Of a stretch of DNA of 21,000 bases, positions 13,801 to 20,723 are shown piece after piece. The stretch spans positions 1 through 21,000 of IMG/VR virus record IMGVR_UViG_3300037264_005395; one strand, written 5' to 3'. Source of the stretch: a virus. Numbering within the stretch: position 1 is the first letter of the stretch; each line of letters opens with the position of its first letter. Made by a program: the position numbers and the translations under genes. Under the pieces are notes generated by a model. That model had not been told where the DNA came from. It saw only the letters and a list, made by a program, of their open reading frames with translations, and did not search any database.

Positions 13801-16359
13801 CAACCCCACGGATTTGCCGAAGCGGGCGGGCAAGGTCAACTGCTGTCGCCAGAAGCGATCGACGCGACTCGCAACAAGTCATTGAGGCGTAAGCCGCCCC
13901 CGAAACCGCCGGATGAACCCCTGCCCGACGTGCCGGGGCAGGGGAAGTTGCCGATTGACGAGCCATCTGGGCCGACAAGCATCAAAAATGCCGTGGTGGA
14001 CGAAGAACGCAAGGCGCGAGGTCTGCCGCCTGCGATGGAAGAGGCCAAGCGCAGCTTCCAGAAGGTATGGGATGAGGCCAGCGCCATCGCCGATTCCGAC
14101 CCCCATCGCGTAACAGGTTTGATCGACTCGCTCAAGGAAAATCCAAAGGCGATTGGCGACCTCGACGATGCGCTGCTTCTACATCGGCAGATCGAACTTC
14201 AAAACGAATACGATAAGGCACTGATACAGCGCGAGGCCATCACCGACCCGATCGAATTGGATCAACACATCGTCCGCGAAGATGCCCTGCTAAAACAACT
14301 GTTGAAACTGTACGACGTGGACAAGGCAGTCGGACGGGAAACCGCGCGGGGCCTGAATGCCCGCAAGATGCTGGCGAATGAAATGTTTTCGCTGGTCAAA
14401 ATGGCTGCGATGAAGCGCAACGCACTCGGCGTTAAAACCCTTGACGCTAATTCCGTTGAGCAGATCAAGGACGCCCACGCCAAGATCGCGGACTTCCAAA
14501 AGAAATACGATGACCTGTCGGCCAAGATGGACGCGATGGTCAAAGAACGGCAGTCTCGCGCCGCGCAACCGCGTACGCGCCGCACCACCAAGGCCAAGCA
14601 GGAATTGGAAGCGACGTGGAAAGAAGTGTTGTCCCATTGGGATTCTGTCACTTTCGCCAACCCTGTTCCGCAGGTGGCGCAACTGCTCGCCGATGGTGTC
14701 AAGGTGGCAAAGGCTTACATCAAAGTAGGCGGCGCAGGGGCCGCTGATTTCTACGCGGACGTGAAGGCCCGCTTCGGCGAAGAACGCTTTGCGAAAACGC
14801 AAGCTATATGGGAACAGGCGTGGAACGACGCGCAGGCGGGTTTGGGCGATAAGGAACTTGCTCGGATCGCCAAGCGCAAGGCGGCAATCGAGGACAAGAT
14901 TGCCCGTGGCGACTATTCCAAAAAAGTCCGCGTGCCCAAGAAGGTATCGAAAGCAGTTGAAGCTGCACGCTTCGATTTGGAGGAAGCACAGGCGCGGTGG
15001 CGACAAGGGCTAAGGAAAGACCAACGGAAGCGGCGGTCGCTTGTGGCGAAGGCGCTTGACTATTCCATCGGTATGCCGCTGGACATGCTTAAATCGCTGA
15101 AAACCACGTTTGACGTTTCAGCGGTCGGGCGACAGGGATTTCTAATCGGCATGGGGCATCCGTCGGTTGCGATCCAGAACTTCGGCACCATGTTTAAGGT
15201 CATGGCTCCGGGACGAATCGGCAGAGCGCAAGAATCGGCGGTGATGAACGAAATCCATTCCCGCGAGAACGCGCACTACTATCGACGCCACGACATGATG
15301 CTGGAGCCGGGCGAGGAAGAAGCCCATCCATCCAACGTCGTTACTAAGGTTCCCGGTATCGGAGCCAGCGAACGAAGCTATCGCGTCTACTTGAACAAAC
15401 TACGCGCCGATATGTTCGATCTATTGATGAGCGTGTGGCACAAAAAAGGTGGAACGAATGAAGCCAGGGACGCGGCGGCGGCTGATGCGGCCAGGTTCGT
15501 GAAGGTTTTCAGCGGTCGCGGGCCATTGGGCGAATTTGAGCGAGCCGCGAAAGGACTTAACCGAGCCTTTTTCTCGCCCCGCGCCGTGGCGTCAAGGTTT
15601 CAGGCTTTGACGCTGCATCCATTATTGAAAGCGTCCGATCCGACAATGCGCCGCATCATCGCCAAGGAATATGCCCGCACGGCGATGGGGATTGGCGCTT
15701 CCCTAAGTCTGATCGGTGCCGGGCTTTATGGCTTTTTTGGTCCACCGGGGCCGGATAAACGATGGGAATACGCGCTTGATCCGCGTTCGTGGAAAGGCTT
15801 GCGATTGCGGATTGGGCGCACCTGGATTGATCCGTGGGCGGGACTGGCGCAAGTCGTGCGGCTTGGCGCGAGGCTCGTAACCGGGAAAACCGCCAAGGAA
15901 AGCGGGCGGCTGGTTTCCATTCGCGGCAAAACGAAGTTTGGCGAACGTACGGCGGGCGATGTTGTTTCCTCGTGGTTTCGCAGCACGTTATCGCCCGGAG
16001 CCGGGACCGCGTGGAACATCGTAAGCGGCACAGACTATCTCGGCGATGAAATGAGCGCTAAGGACATCGCATGGGAGGCCATTGTTCCCATTGCGCCGGA
16101 CGATGTGGCGCATACGCTTAAAGAAGAAGGGTGGAGCAGGGGTTCCATTCTGGGATTGCTGTCGGCCACCGGACTAAATGTGCGGACGATGGAACAGCCC
16201 GACATGAAACGAATCAAGAGTTGGCGTAAAGCGGTCGAATACCAACCAGAGAAGCAGGACCACGAGAATTGGGATGACTTTCGGGCGAGAAAACACGCCG
16301 CCAACATTGACCGTAATTACGCTCGTCAACAGCTTCAACTTCTAAAAGAGGCCGGATGA
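10849..16359 (+). CDS. Giant polyvalent virion protein with ParB-like domain
   Basis: This is an 1836-residue protein, one-base overlapped with its upstream gene, and probably an internal protein ejected with the DNA. Layout: a duplicated RIDxFLG motif (residues 7-13, 28-34); a helical and hydrophobic region (115-330); an acidic linker (330-365); an alpha/beta domain (366-467); a ParB-like domain (about 625-735) with 'MPVSEIGVDPERF' at 634 and the 'NGHHR' motif at 690-694, followed by helical DNA-binding-like repeats to about 835; a Pro-rich linker (1012-1045); a coiled coil (about 1204-1238); and a conserved-looking C-terminal region from 1405 ('DVSAVGRQGFLIGMGHPS' at 1422) containing one hydrophobic segment (1612-1632). 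This mosaic is characteristic of large polyvalent phage proteins. ParB-like folds can bind DNA or CTP or cut DNA; which applies here is unknown. Confidence 0.88.
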   Translation: MPELLARIDEFLGNEQEESAPPLPLGNRIDAFLGSVARGAANTAGEMYLEAGLNPPGVNRPGVPMGDYQAPLPDPFRHAVPGPIEATLRKSVPGLIAGAIERGIGIETPEADFGPAGNLATSVGGLLVDFPLFGLSAAAGKIVVEGLVKRFGTRAVTQMLGEKALPKVVTKTIEAAVTLGGYDAVRAPLEHYVETGDVDALKPLEGFVKGALVGATALGPASMLKGPVRRTAAEMAGFAVAPALLEERAPTLEDVAQSVGTIGGLKLAGFTAKKLLTLKGAKEYARAYPESADAIAKIEGPVNKRGPMRQVIEETGQQLGEKLPEQEQRNQFRDLIKENKRVEIKTPEALPAQAAEEGAEGKEAKVNAVLNSESQVEGGIRRDATIQENGQPILEVQFLLAPNGVATVESVLLPKGIRSTAGKGIAGVVADAGTLGTGKLLAVSRALKRQFPDIQSFEGERLTGARGTASSFKGWPQLAQVPKAEVEPVLASPVGDVLAKQPWEMQISEFTGTNISWQLNRESAKFKALSLEEQAPYVAKQGIKDAINKGLNDYRDFAHDLARREAESGKDWTKRVAEWSDKDKAHEWLVRRAVAEGKPVPPAVLAEYPDLKPVERQKGTGAEIPAERAPVRSMPVSEIGVDPERFQFKTGVDVEGAGKSLKGAKQFDPRLAGVVSVWTDPQTGKTWVVNGHHRLALAKRSGVKSIDVRAIDAPTAEEARAFGALINIAEGRGTPVDAAKFMRDSGLTASQLADQNIDLTDYTAREAVGLTNLRDDLFQQVATGRMTTKRGALIGRELPDHADQKAIADILAKKSMTNEVLREMIRLAKTAPRTQQTEQTLFGEDVQEVNLLARKAEISAYVRQKLRNAKQVFGFVSNTDRAAMIEAGKAGVVDVEQAAKLSDEAAISLFLYDKLSGYKGPVADALNRATLVKGLNDAKRQAFDEVKQALAEADAATVASSAPSTETARPEAPKSFGLEVDLLGQPHGFAEAGGQGQLLSPEAIDATRNKSLRRKPPPKPPDEPLPDVPGQGKLPIDEPSGPTSIKNAVVDEERKARGLPPAMEEAKRSFQKVWDEASAIADSDPHRVTGLIDSLKENPKAIGDLDDALLLHRQIELQNEYDKALIQREAITDPIELDQHIVREDALLKQLLKLYDVDKAVGRETARGLNARKMLANEMFSLVKMAAMKRNALGVKTLDANSVEQIKDAHAKIADFQKKYDDLSAKMDAMVKERQSRAAQPRTRRTTKAKQELEATWKEVLSHWDSVTFANPVPQVAQLLADGVKVAKAYIKVGGAGAADFYADVKARFGEERFAKTQAIWEQAWNDAQAGLGDKELARIAKRKAAIEDKIARGDYSKKVRVPKKVSKAVEAARFDLEEAQARWRQGLRKDQRKRRSLVAKALDYSIGMPLDMLKSLKTTFDVSAVGRQGFLIGMGHPSVAIQNFGTMFKVMAPGRIGRAQESAVMNEIHSRENAHYYRRHDMMLEPGEEEAHPSNVVTKVPGIGASERSYRVYLNKLRADMFDLLMSVWHKKGGTNEARDAAAADAARFVKVFSGRGPLGEFERAAKGLNRAFFSPRAVASRFQALTLHPLLKASDPTMRRIIAKEYARTAMGIGASLSLIGAGLYGFFGPPGPDKRWEYALDPRSWKGLRLRIGRTWIDPWAGLAQVVRLGARLVTGKTAKESGRLVSIRGKTKFGERTAGDVVSSWFRSTLSPGAGTAWNIVSGTDYLGDEMSAKDIAWEAIVPIAPDDVAHTLKEEGWSRGSILGLLSATGLNVRTMEQPDMKRIKSWRKAVEYQPEKQDHENWDDFRARKHAANIDRNYARQQLQLLKEAG
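11870..11959 (+). CDS. Possible nested small basic ORF (29 aa) inside the giant gene
   Basis: In the +1 frame of the giant gene, AAAGGAG (11856-11862) stands 7 bases before a GTG that opens a 29-codon ORF ending in TAA. The product starts 'MSKSKPRKPSQPKPPKK' and is almost only Lys, Pro, Ser, Arg and Ala, with no acidic residue. It lies in the acidic linker before residue 366 of the main protein. A +1 reading of Glu/Ala-rich codons naturally gives Lys/Pro, so composition is weak evidence; the ribosome-binding site is the main support. Confidence 0.18.
   Translation: MSKSKPRKPSQPKPPKKARKAKKPKSTLY
13655..13789 (+). CDS. Possible nested small basic ORF (44 aa) inside the giant gene
   Basis: In the +1 frame, AAAGGGG (13644-13650) precedes tandem ATGs at 13655 and 13658; the second is 7 bases away. 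The ORF runs 44 codons to TAG. The product starts 'MMPNDKPSMKSNKPWRK' and continues 'LTPQQWRRLLRQLKQHVQK', a well-formed amphipathic helix with Trp, Leu and Arg, with 12 Lys/Arg against one Asp. This is less like a random shadow than most alternative-frame ORFs here. It lies in a Glu/Ala/Thr/Pro-rich linker of the main protein (about residues 936-980), where dual coding would be tolerated. It could bind nucleic acid. Expression is unproven. Confidence 0.28.
   Translation: MMPNDKPSMKSNKPWRKLTPQQWRRLLRQLKQHVQKPPSRSASK
13918..13944 (+). repeat. Perfect 9-bp inverted repeat in the giant gene's Pro-rich linker
   Basis: CCCCTGCCC (13918-13926) and GGGCAGGGG (13936-13944) are exact reverse complements with a 9-base loop. 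The stem has eight G/C pairs of nine. It falls in the codons of the Pro-rich linker near residue 1024. Pro and Gly codons favour such runs, so it may be incidental. Confidence 0.4.
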
Positions 16360-16366
16360 TGCGCAA

Positions 16367-16720
16367 CTACTCCAACGCAATCTTCAAGCGATCGTTCGGG
16401 ATCGGCTCTTTCGCCGCCTCGGCCTGCTTGCGGGCGGCATCGGATAGGGACGTGGCGACGGGTGCGAACATTGACAGGCGAATGATCCGCAGGTTGGCTT
16501 CGGGGGCATTGAACAAACCGCCGGGTTCGACTTGCTTACTCCATGCGCGAAAGTCATCGGCGATTTTCTTAAACAAGATGCCCAAGGAAATGTCGTCCTT
16601 CCCGCGGATCAAGGCATTTTTTTCAAGAGTTTCGGCTACTTGCCCTTGGCTGAGGATGGCGAAGCCTTGCGAGATAAAGGCGTATGGCGGCCCTGCGTTG
16701 TCTCCGTTTTTTTCGCTCAT
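16367..16720 (-). CDS. Probable reverse-strand small protein between giant gene and nozzle genes
   Basis: This is a 117-residue protein read from ATG 16720 down to the stop at 16367; a GTG at 16741 would add 7 residues. It has balanced charge and helical segments ('QGQVAETLEKNALIRGKDDI', 'SLGILFKKIADDFRAWSKQV', 'LSDAARKQAEAAKEPIPNDR'). First codon positions favour G and A, as in genuine genes, whereas the competing forward ORF has many T and gives a Ser/Arg/Cys-rich, nearly acid-free protein. Against it, no Shine-Dalgarno is seen, and the forward ORF fits the gap neatly. It would be convergent with the giant gene (7 bases between stops) and divergent from the nozzle gene (14 bases between starts). 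The function is unknown; a regulatory role is only a guess. Confidence 0.55.
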   Translation of the reverse strand: MSEKNGDNAGPPYAFISQGFAILSQGQVAETLEKNALIRGKDDISLGILFKKIADDFRAWSKQVEPGGLFNAPEANLRIIRLSMFAPVATSLSDAARKQAEAAKEPIPNDRLKIALE

Positions 16721-16734
16721 GGGGGCTTTGTAGC

Positions 16735-17505
16735 ATGGCACGCAACACGATTCAAGTAGTCGCCCCTCTCGCGGGCCTCGATCGGGCGTGGGCGTTCCAA
16801 AGCCAGCCGCCGTTCACCTTATGCGATGCCGCGAATGTAAGAGGTCGATCCACATTCGACGGTCGCGCGATCCTCGCTTCAAGGCCGGGGCTGGTGAAGG
16901 CGTTCGCGCAGAATGTGAGCACGGCGGCTGCAGTGGAGTCGTTCACGCGGCCTTTCGAGGTCCAGAATGATGCGTACATTTTCAGCCAAGACCCGAATGG
17001 CGTACAAGGCGGGAATCATTTCACCGGAACTTACAACGCAAGCGCTGGCTGGCGGTATCGCTCTCTTTACTATTTCAACCTGACGAGCCTTCTCGGTGCC
17101 ACCGTAACTCACGCGAACTTCAAAATTGGATCGCTGGTTGGCGTGCAGGGAGCCGCAGGACAAACGCTTTTCTCGGCGAATCGGATCACGCAGCCCGGAT
17201 GGGTTGATACGCAGGTGACGTGGAACAGATACACAACGTCTTTGACGTGGGCTTTAGCAGGCGGCGATTTTTCCACAATCAGTGCGTCACCCTATCTCCC
17301 GGCTACCAGCGGCGGGCAACACAACACGATCGTAGACATCACCGCGCTGGCGCTGGATGCAGTCGTATCTCGTTCCGGGCATCTTCATGTGCTTCTAAAG
17401 AAATTGGATGAAAGTATCGACAATAGCTATGCATCGAACTTCAACATCGAAGACCCGACGGACCTTGCGGCGGTCGTGGAGGTGACTTACGAGGTGGCTG
17501 TGTAA
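16735..17505 (+). CDS. Tail protein with nozzle-type N-terminus and DNRLRE-like domain
   Basis: This is a 256-residue protein. I chose the ATG at 16735: a GGGGG stretch (16721-16725) lies 9 bases upstream, and the sequence from there, 'PLAGLDRAWAFQSQPPFTLC' then 'DAANVRGRSTFDGRAILASRPGLVK' in two parts, is the N-terminal signature of phage tail-nozzle-type proteins (residues 11-55). Residues about 75-256 match the DNRLRE pattern: 'RYRSLYYFNLTSLLGATVTH', W156 and 'VTWNRYTT' (161-168), 'VDITALALDAV' (200-210), then a beta ending. DNRLRE domains are beta sandwiches of cell-surface and phage adhesion proteins. The stop overlaps the next ATG (TAATG). The expected propeller body is missing here and is found in the next gene. 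Confidence 0.82.
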   Translation: MARNTIQVVAPLAGLDRAWAFQSQPPFTLCDAANVRGRSTFDGRAILASRPGLVKAFAQNVSTAAAVESFTRPFEVQNDAYIFSQDPNGVQGGNHFTGTYNASAGWRYRSLYYFNLTSLLGATVTHANFKIGSLVGVQGAAGQTLFSANRITQPGWVDTQVTWNRYTTSLTWALAGGDFSTISASPYLPATSGGQHNTIVDITALALDAVVSRSGHLHVLLKKLDESIDNSYASNFNIEDPTDLAAVVEVTYEVAV

Positions 17506-20171
17506 TGGCAACAGAATGCCGTTTGCTCAATGTCTGTAGAACCCTTCCAACCGGAACGGGCGTCGTTCAGGCAATCCTCAACGGCACGTTCGTAGACGGT
17601 ACGGGTTGGACCTTGGGGGCCGGATGGTCTGTCGCCGGTGGCGTGGCAGTTGGCAGCAACGTCACCGGCTTTCTGACCGCGACCGTGGCACCATTGACTA
17701 TCGGCTTGATCTATCGCGTTACCTACACGGTGTCGTCTTACAGCGCGGGCGGGGTGCGCGTTCTCTTGGGAACCTCCGCCGCTGCGGGCGGAACGCGATC
17801 AGCGAATGGTACTTATACCGAAGATATTGTCGCCGCTACCACGGGTTTTAGGTTCGAGAGCAACGGCGGCAATTTCACGGGCAACATCGACTTTGTTACG
17901 GCAGTGCCCGTCGCCGAAACGTCTGTGCTTGATGCTTTTACCGCGATTGATACAACGCCGCCGAACTCTTGGGCCGATGTCGGCGGGACACTGGACGGCA
18001 CGGCGTCGTCGGGAATCATTGTCGCCGCCGGTGGGTTGGCGAAAACCACGGTCGTCGATGGTCTGCACACTGCTTATTTTTCGCTTACCGTCGCTGCGCC
18101 CGGACCCGATTATCTGATTTCCACATCGCAGTATCGGGAAGTCAGGCTTACCACCGTCGTTGTTCCGATTGACGGTGCTGTTTCAATTCTGATGGACATG
18201 GCGAACACCACGCCGGTCTACACCACCGGGCTGCGGATGAAGGTGGAGCGGCTATACACCACGCCCGCGCACACGGCGACCTACTGGAACGTGACCTTGT
18301 ATCTGAACGATGCGGTAGTCGCTACGGGTACGTCGTCACCGGCAACGAGTCCGCTCGCCGGAATGAAAATGACCATCGACGCCTTTAAGACGATTCGATG
18401 CTACTTGGATTCGGGCGGCTTTTATCCGGTCATCACCTACTACAGTGCCGCATACAATCCGGTCGGCGGTCGAGTCGGTCTGGCGCTCAAGGCCAAGGAT
18501 TTCGTGGATGCGTCCGCAGACTCGTTCTCTTTTTGGTACACGCCGGAAATTGCCACCACCCTTGCGGCTTCCGACCTTCCGTCGCGCACGTTGGTATCCT
18601 CCGCCAATGGACTCATCTACGTCGAGAAAAAAGACGGGACTATGGCCGTACTCGGAACAGCGGGTGCGGTGGTGCGCACGCTGGCGAGCGATCGACTGTT
18701 ATCCTCGGTGAATCGACTCGCCAAGCTCTACATCGCGGACTACGCCCTGCGCCGCTACGGAACCACGGGCAGCAATGCGGGGGCCGTCTTTACGGATTCG
18801 ACGTTTACCACGGCCACGCCATTCGATTCCATCGGCATCGACGCGGACGATGACCGTTTGGAAATCCTGTCGGGTACGAACGCGCCGATCGGAATTTACA
18901 ACATCACTGGTATTACGGCGACTACTCTCACAATTCAGGGTGGCACGCTCTTCCCGACTCCGCCGCAGAACGGATCGTCGCTGACCTATCGTATCTGTCG
19001 TGCTCCGAAAGTCTTTGATTCGTCGGCCATGACACTGAAACTTGTGCCGATCGGCGAAGTGCCGGATGCTAATGGTGTTGCCCGAACGCCCGGCCAGTAC
19101 CCGCTCGGCTGCACCATTGTTTCCGCGTGGCGCGATCGACTCATCTGGTCCGGCGATCCGTTATTCCCGCACGTTGCTTATTTTAGCAAAATTGGTGATC
19201 CAGACAATTATCTTTATGCCAATGAAACGGAAGATGAGGCTGTTGCCTATGATCCCGTTCATGCGGAAGGCGCTTCTCAGTTGAGCGACGCGGTGACGGC
19301 GGTTATCCCTCATAGTTACGATTATTGTATTTTCGCCGGTTATCGCTCCACGATGATTCAACGTGGCGATCCGACACTGAATCCCGTACCGGACCTCATC
19401 AGCCGCGACATCGGGATCATTGACAAGTACGCATGGTGCTATACCCCGGAGCAAGTGATTCTCGGCCTGAGTACGGATGGATTGTATCTGTTCAGTCCAA
19501 GCCCTAACTCCGTTCCGCTGCGCGTTTCCCGCGAACGGCTCCCCGCCGAATTGCTCGACATCGACACGGCCCGCTATGACGTTCAGCTTGCGTACGACAT
19601 AGAGCATCAGGGCGTGCATATTTGTCTTACGGAGCGAACGACCGGCGGGACCGGGCATTGGTGGTTTGATTGGGGCAAGAAGGCGTTTTGGCCGGAAACC
19701 TATCCACCCAATCAAGAACCGACGGCGATGTGCGTGCACACGGTCGCGGGATCAAATGTCCCATCGGTGATCTTCGGCTGCCGCGACGGGTATCTGCGGC
19801 GAGCGAGCGACGCTTCGGGCAGCGACGACAGTACGCCCTTTACGTCCACGGCTTTGCTTGGTCCGTTCCAACTTGGCTCACCGCAGTTCGTCGGCTTGCT
19901 TCATCGGATTTGGTTAGAATTTGCACGCAATCAAGGCGTTCTCACGATCGACGTGCTCATGGGCGACAGCGCGGAACGGGCGCGGTACGCGGTCCCGGCA
20001 TACACGTTCACCTACGCCGGGAGCAGCGAACCGACGGTGCCGAACGTCGAAATCGTCCGCGCTCGCGGTAGTGCGTGTTTTATTCGTATTACGAGTACGG
20101 CGGCTTTGCCCTGGGCTTTGGAGGCGATGTCGCTAGAAAGAGAAATCGTCGGCGAAAGGCGTCTCGCTTGA
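17505..20171 (+). CDS. Tail nozzle-like protein body with N-terminal carbohydrate-binding-type domains
   Basis: This is an 888-residue protein. Residues about 22-135 form a CBM-like beta sandwich ('ILNGTFVDGTGWTLGAGWSV', with an 'NGTF..GTGW' opening). Residues 140-350 form a second sandwich of laminin-G look ('DAFTAIDTTPPNSWADVGG', then 'TYWNVTLYLND'). From about 355 on it is propeller-like: 'TIVSAWRDRLIWSGDPLFPH' then 'FSKIGDPDNY', followed by 'VTAVIPHSYDYCIFAGYRST', 'GLSTDGLYLFSPSP' and 'VHICLTERTTGGTGHWWFDW'. These are repeated strand motifs I associate with gp12-type nozzle (tail tubular B) proteins of short-tailed phages, which close the tail tip and engage receptors. The usual N-terminal nozzle signature is absent because it is in the preceding gene. 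Translation is likely coupled through TAATG. Confidence 0.83.
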   Translation: MATECRLLNVCRTLPTGTGVVQAILNGTFVDGTGWTLGAGWSVAGGVAVGSNVTGFLTATVAPLTIGLIYRVTYTVSSYSAGGVRVLLGTSAAAGGTRSANGTYTEDIVAATTGFRFESNGGNFTGNIDFVTAVPVAETSVLDAFTAIDTTPPNSWADVGGTLDGTASSGIIVAAGGLAKTTVVDGLHTAYFSLTVAAPGPDYLISTSQYREVRLTTVVVPIDGAVSILMDMANTTPVYTTGLRMKVERLYTTPAHTATYWNVTLYLNDAVVATGTSSPATSPLAGMKMTIDAFKTIRCYLDSGGFYPVITYYSAAYNPVGGRVGLALKAKDFVDASADSFSFWYTPEIATTLAASDLPSRTLVSSANGLIYVEKKDGTMAVLGTAGAVVRTLASDRLLSSVNRLAKLYIADYALRRYGTTGSNAGAVFTDSTFTTATPFDSIGIDADDDRLEILSGTNAPIGIYNITGITATTLTIQGGTLFPTPPQNGSSLTYRICRAPKVFDSSAMTLKLVPIGEVPDANGVARTPGQYPLGCTIVSAWRDRLIWSGDPLFPHVAYFSKIGDPDNYLYANETEDEAVAYDPVHAEGASQLSDAVTAVIPHSYDYCIFAGYRSTMIQRGDPTLNPVPDLISRDIGIIDKYAWCYTPEQVILGLSTDGLYLFSPSPNSVPLRVSRERLPAELLDIDTARYDVQLAYDIEHQGVHICLTERTTGGTGHWWFDWGKKAFWPETYPPNQEPTAMCVHTVAGSNVPSVIFGCRDGYLRRASDASGSDDSTPFTSTALLGPFQLGSPQFVGLLHRIWLEFARNQGVLTIDVLMGDSAERARYAVPAYTFTYAGSSEPTVPNVEIVRARGSACFIRITSTAALPWALEAMSLEREIVGERRLA
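20154..20170 (+). promoter_or_regulatory. Ribosome-binding site that selects a TTG start
   Basis: GAAAGG (20154-20159) lies 8 bases before TTG (20168-20170), which overlaps the TGA stop of the nozzle gene. This choice is better than the far upstream ATG at 20075, which has no comparable site and would overlap the nozzle by 97 bases. Confidence 0.55.
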
Positions 20172-20710
20172 GTTTCGTACGTTTCAATCCCAATGTCAAA
20201 ACGCTCGACGAGACTCGTCAGGCGTTGGAACGTATCTATCGCGCACTCGATCAAACGCAGGTGGCGAAAAACAACTTCGCCGCCACGCGAAACCCGATCA
20301 ACGGAGTTGGCGGCGATGATGCGGGCGACGGATACTCCGCTGGCTCCATCTGGATCAACGTAACGCTTAACCGTGTCTATATCTTGGAGGACGCGACGGT
20401 CGGCGCGGCAAGTTGGATTCTGCTCGCACCGGAGGGCGGCAGCGCCCCGTTGACCGCGACGTTCATCACCCAGACTCCTAGCGCCGAGTTGCCGAACGAG
20501 CAAGCGCTTTCGACCTTGGTGAATCAACCGGGGATTCTCAAAAGCAACGCAGGCGTTGTCTCGATTGCGGCGGCGGGAACGGACTTCCCGGCATTGGGAC
20601 ATACACATCCGTTGACGGAAATTACCGACGACGGCAAACTGGCTTACGTTGATACGGTGGAGTTTTTGACTCCGTTTTTTGTGTCCGCTACTCCGGTAGC
20701 GATTTTGTAG
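20168..20710 (+). CDS. Tail fibre / minor structural protein
   Basis: This is a 180-residue protein from the TTG start described for its ribosome-binding site. The N-terminus is a short strand and helix ('FVRFNPNVKTLDETRQALER'). A compact domain with 'GDGYSAGSIWINVTLNRVYI', 'LEDATVGAASWILL' follows (about residues 56-95); this pattern recurs in phage fibre and baseplate proteins, where it forms a small beta unit. Next comes 'PNEQALSTLVNQPGILKSNA' with 'AAGTDFPALGHTHPL', a repeat-like fibre motif with a His-x-His-Pro end. The protein probably joins the nozzle to receptor-binding fibres. It overlaps the nozzle stop and precedes another fibre-type gene by 13 bases. Family likeness is from memory; exact role is uncertain. 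Confidence 0.77.
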   Translation: MSFVRFNPNVKTLDETRQALERIYRALDQTQVAKNNFAATRNPINGVGGDDAGDGYSAGSIWINVTLNRVYILEDATVGAASWILLAPEGGSAPLTATFITQTPSAELPNEQALSTLVNQPGILKSNAGVVSIAAAGTDFPALGHTHPLTEITDDGKLAYVDTVEFLTPFFVSATPVAIL

Positions 20711-20723
20711 AAAGGATGTTTTC

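Noticed and set aside
14290-15006. 238-codon reverse ORF opposite the giant gene
   Set aside because: Leu/Arg/Phe/Cys-rich shadow of the helical region; no SD or motif.
15448-15504. Nested 14-codon ORF after AAGGTGG in the giant gene
   Set aside because: Too short, and composition (Arg/Gly/Pro) is that of a random alternative frame.
16356-16733. Forward ORF of 125 codons between the giant gene and the nozzle gene, as an annotated CDS
   Set aside because: Junctions and SD fit well, but the product is Ser/Arg/Cys-rich, nearly acid-free, with many T at first codon positions. The opposite frame looks more like protein. Kept as a finding, not as a feature.
16684-16734. Upstream ATG extension of the nozzle N-terminal gene
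   Set aside because: The added residues (MAALRCLRFFRSWGLCS) look like non-coding shadow; the nozzle signature begins right after ATG 16735, which has its own G-rich site upstream.
20075-20167. Upstream ATG start for the fibre gene
   Set aside because: It would overlap the nozzle gene by 97 bases and add an Arg-rich shadow segment; the TTG at 20168 has a well-spaced GAAAGG.
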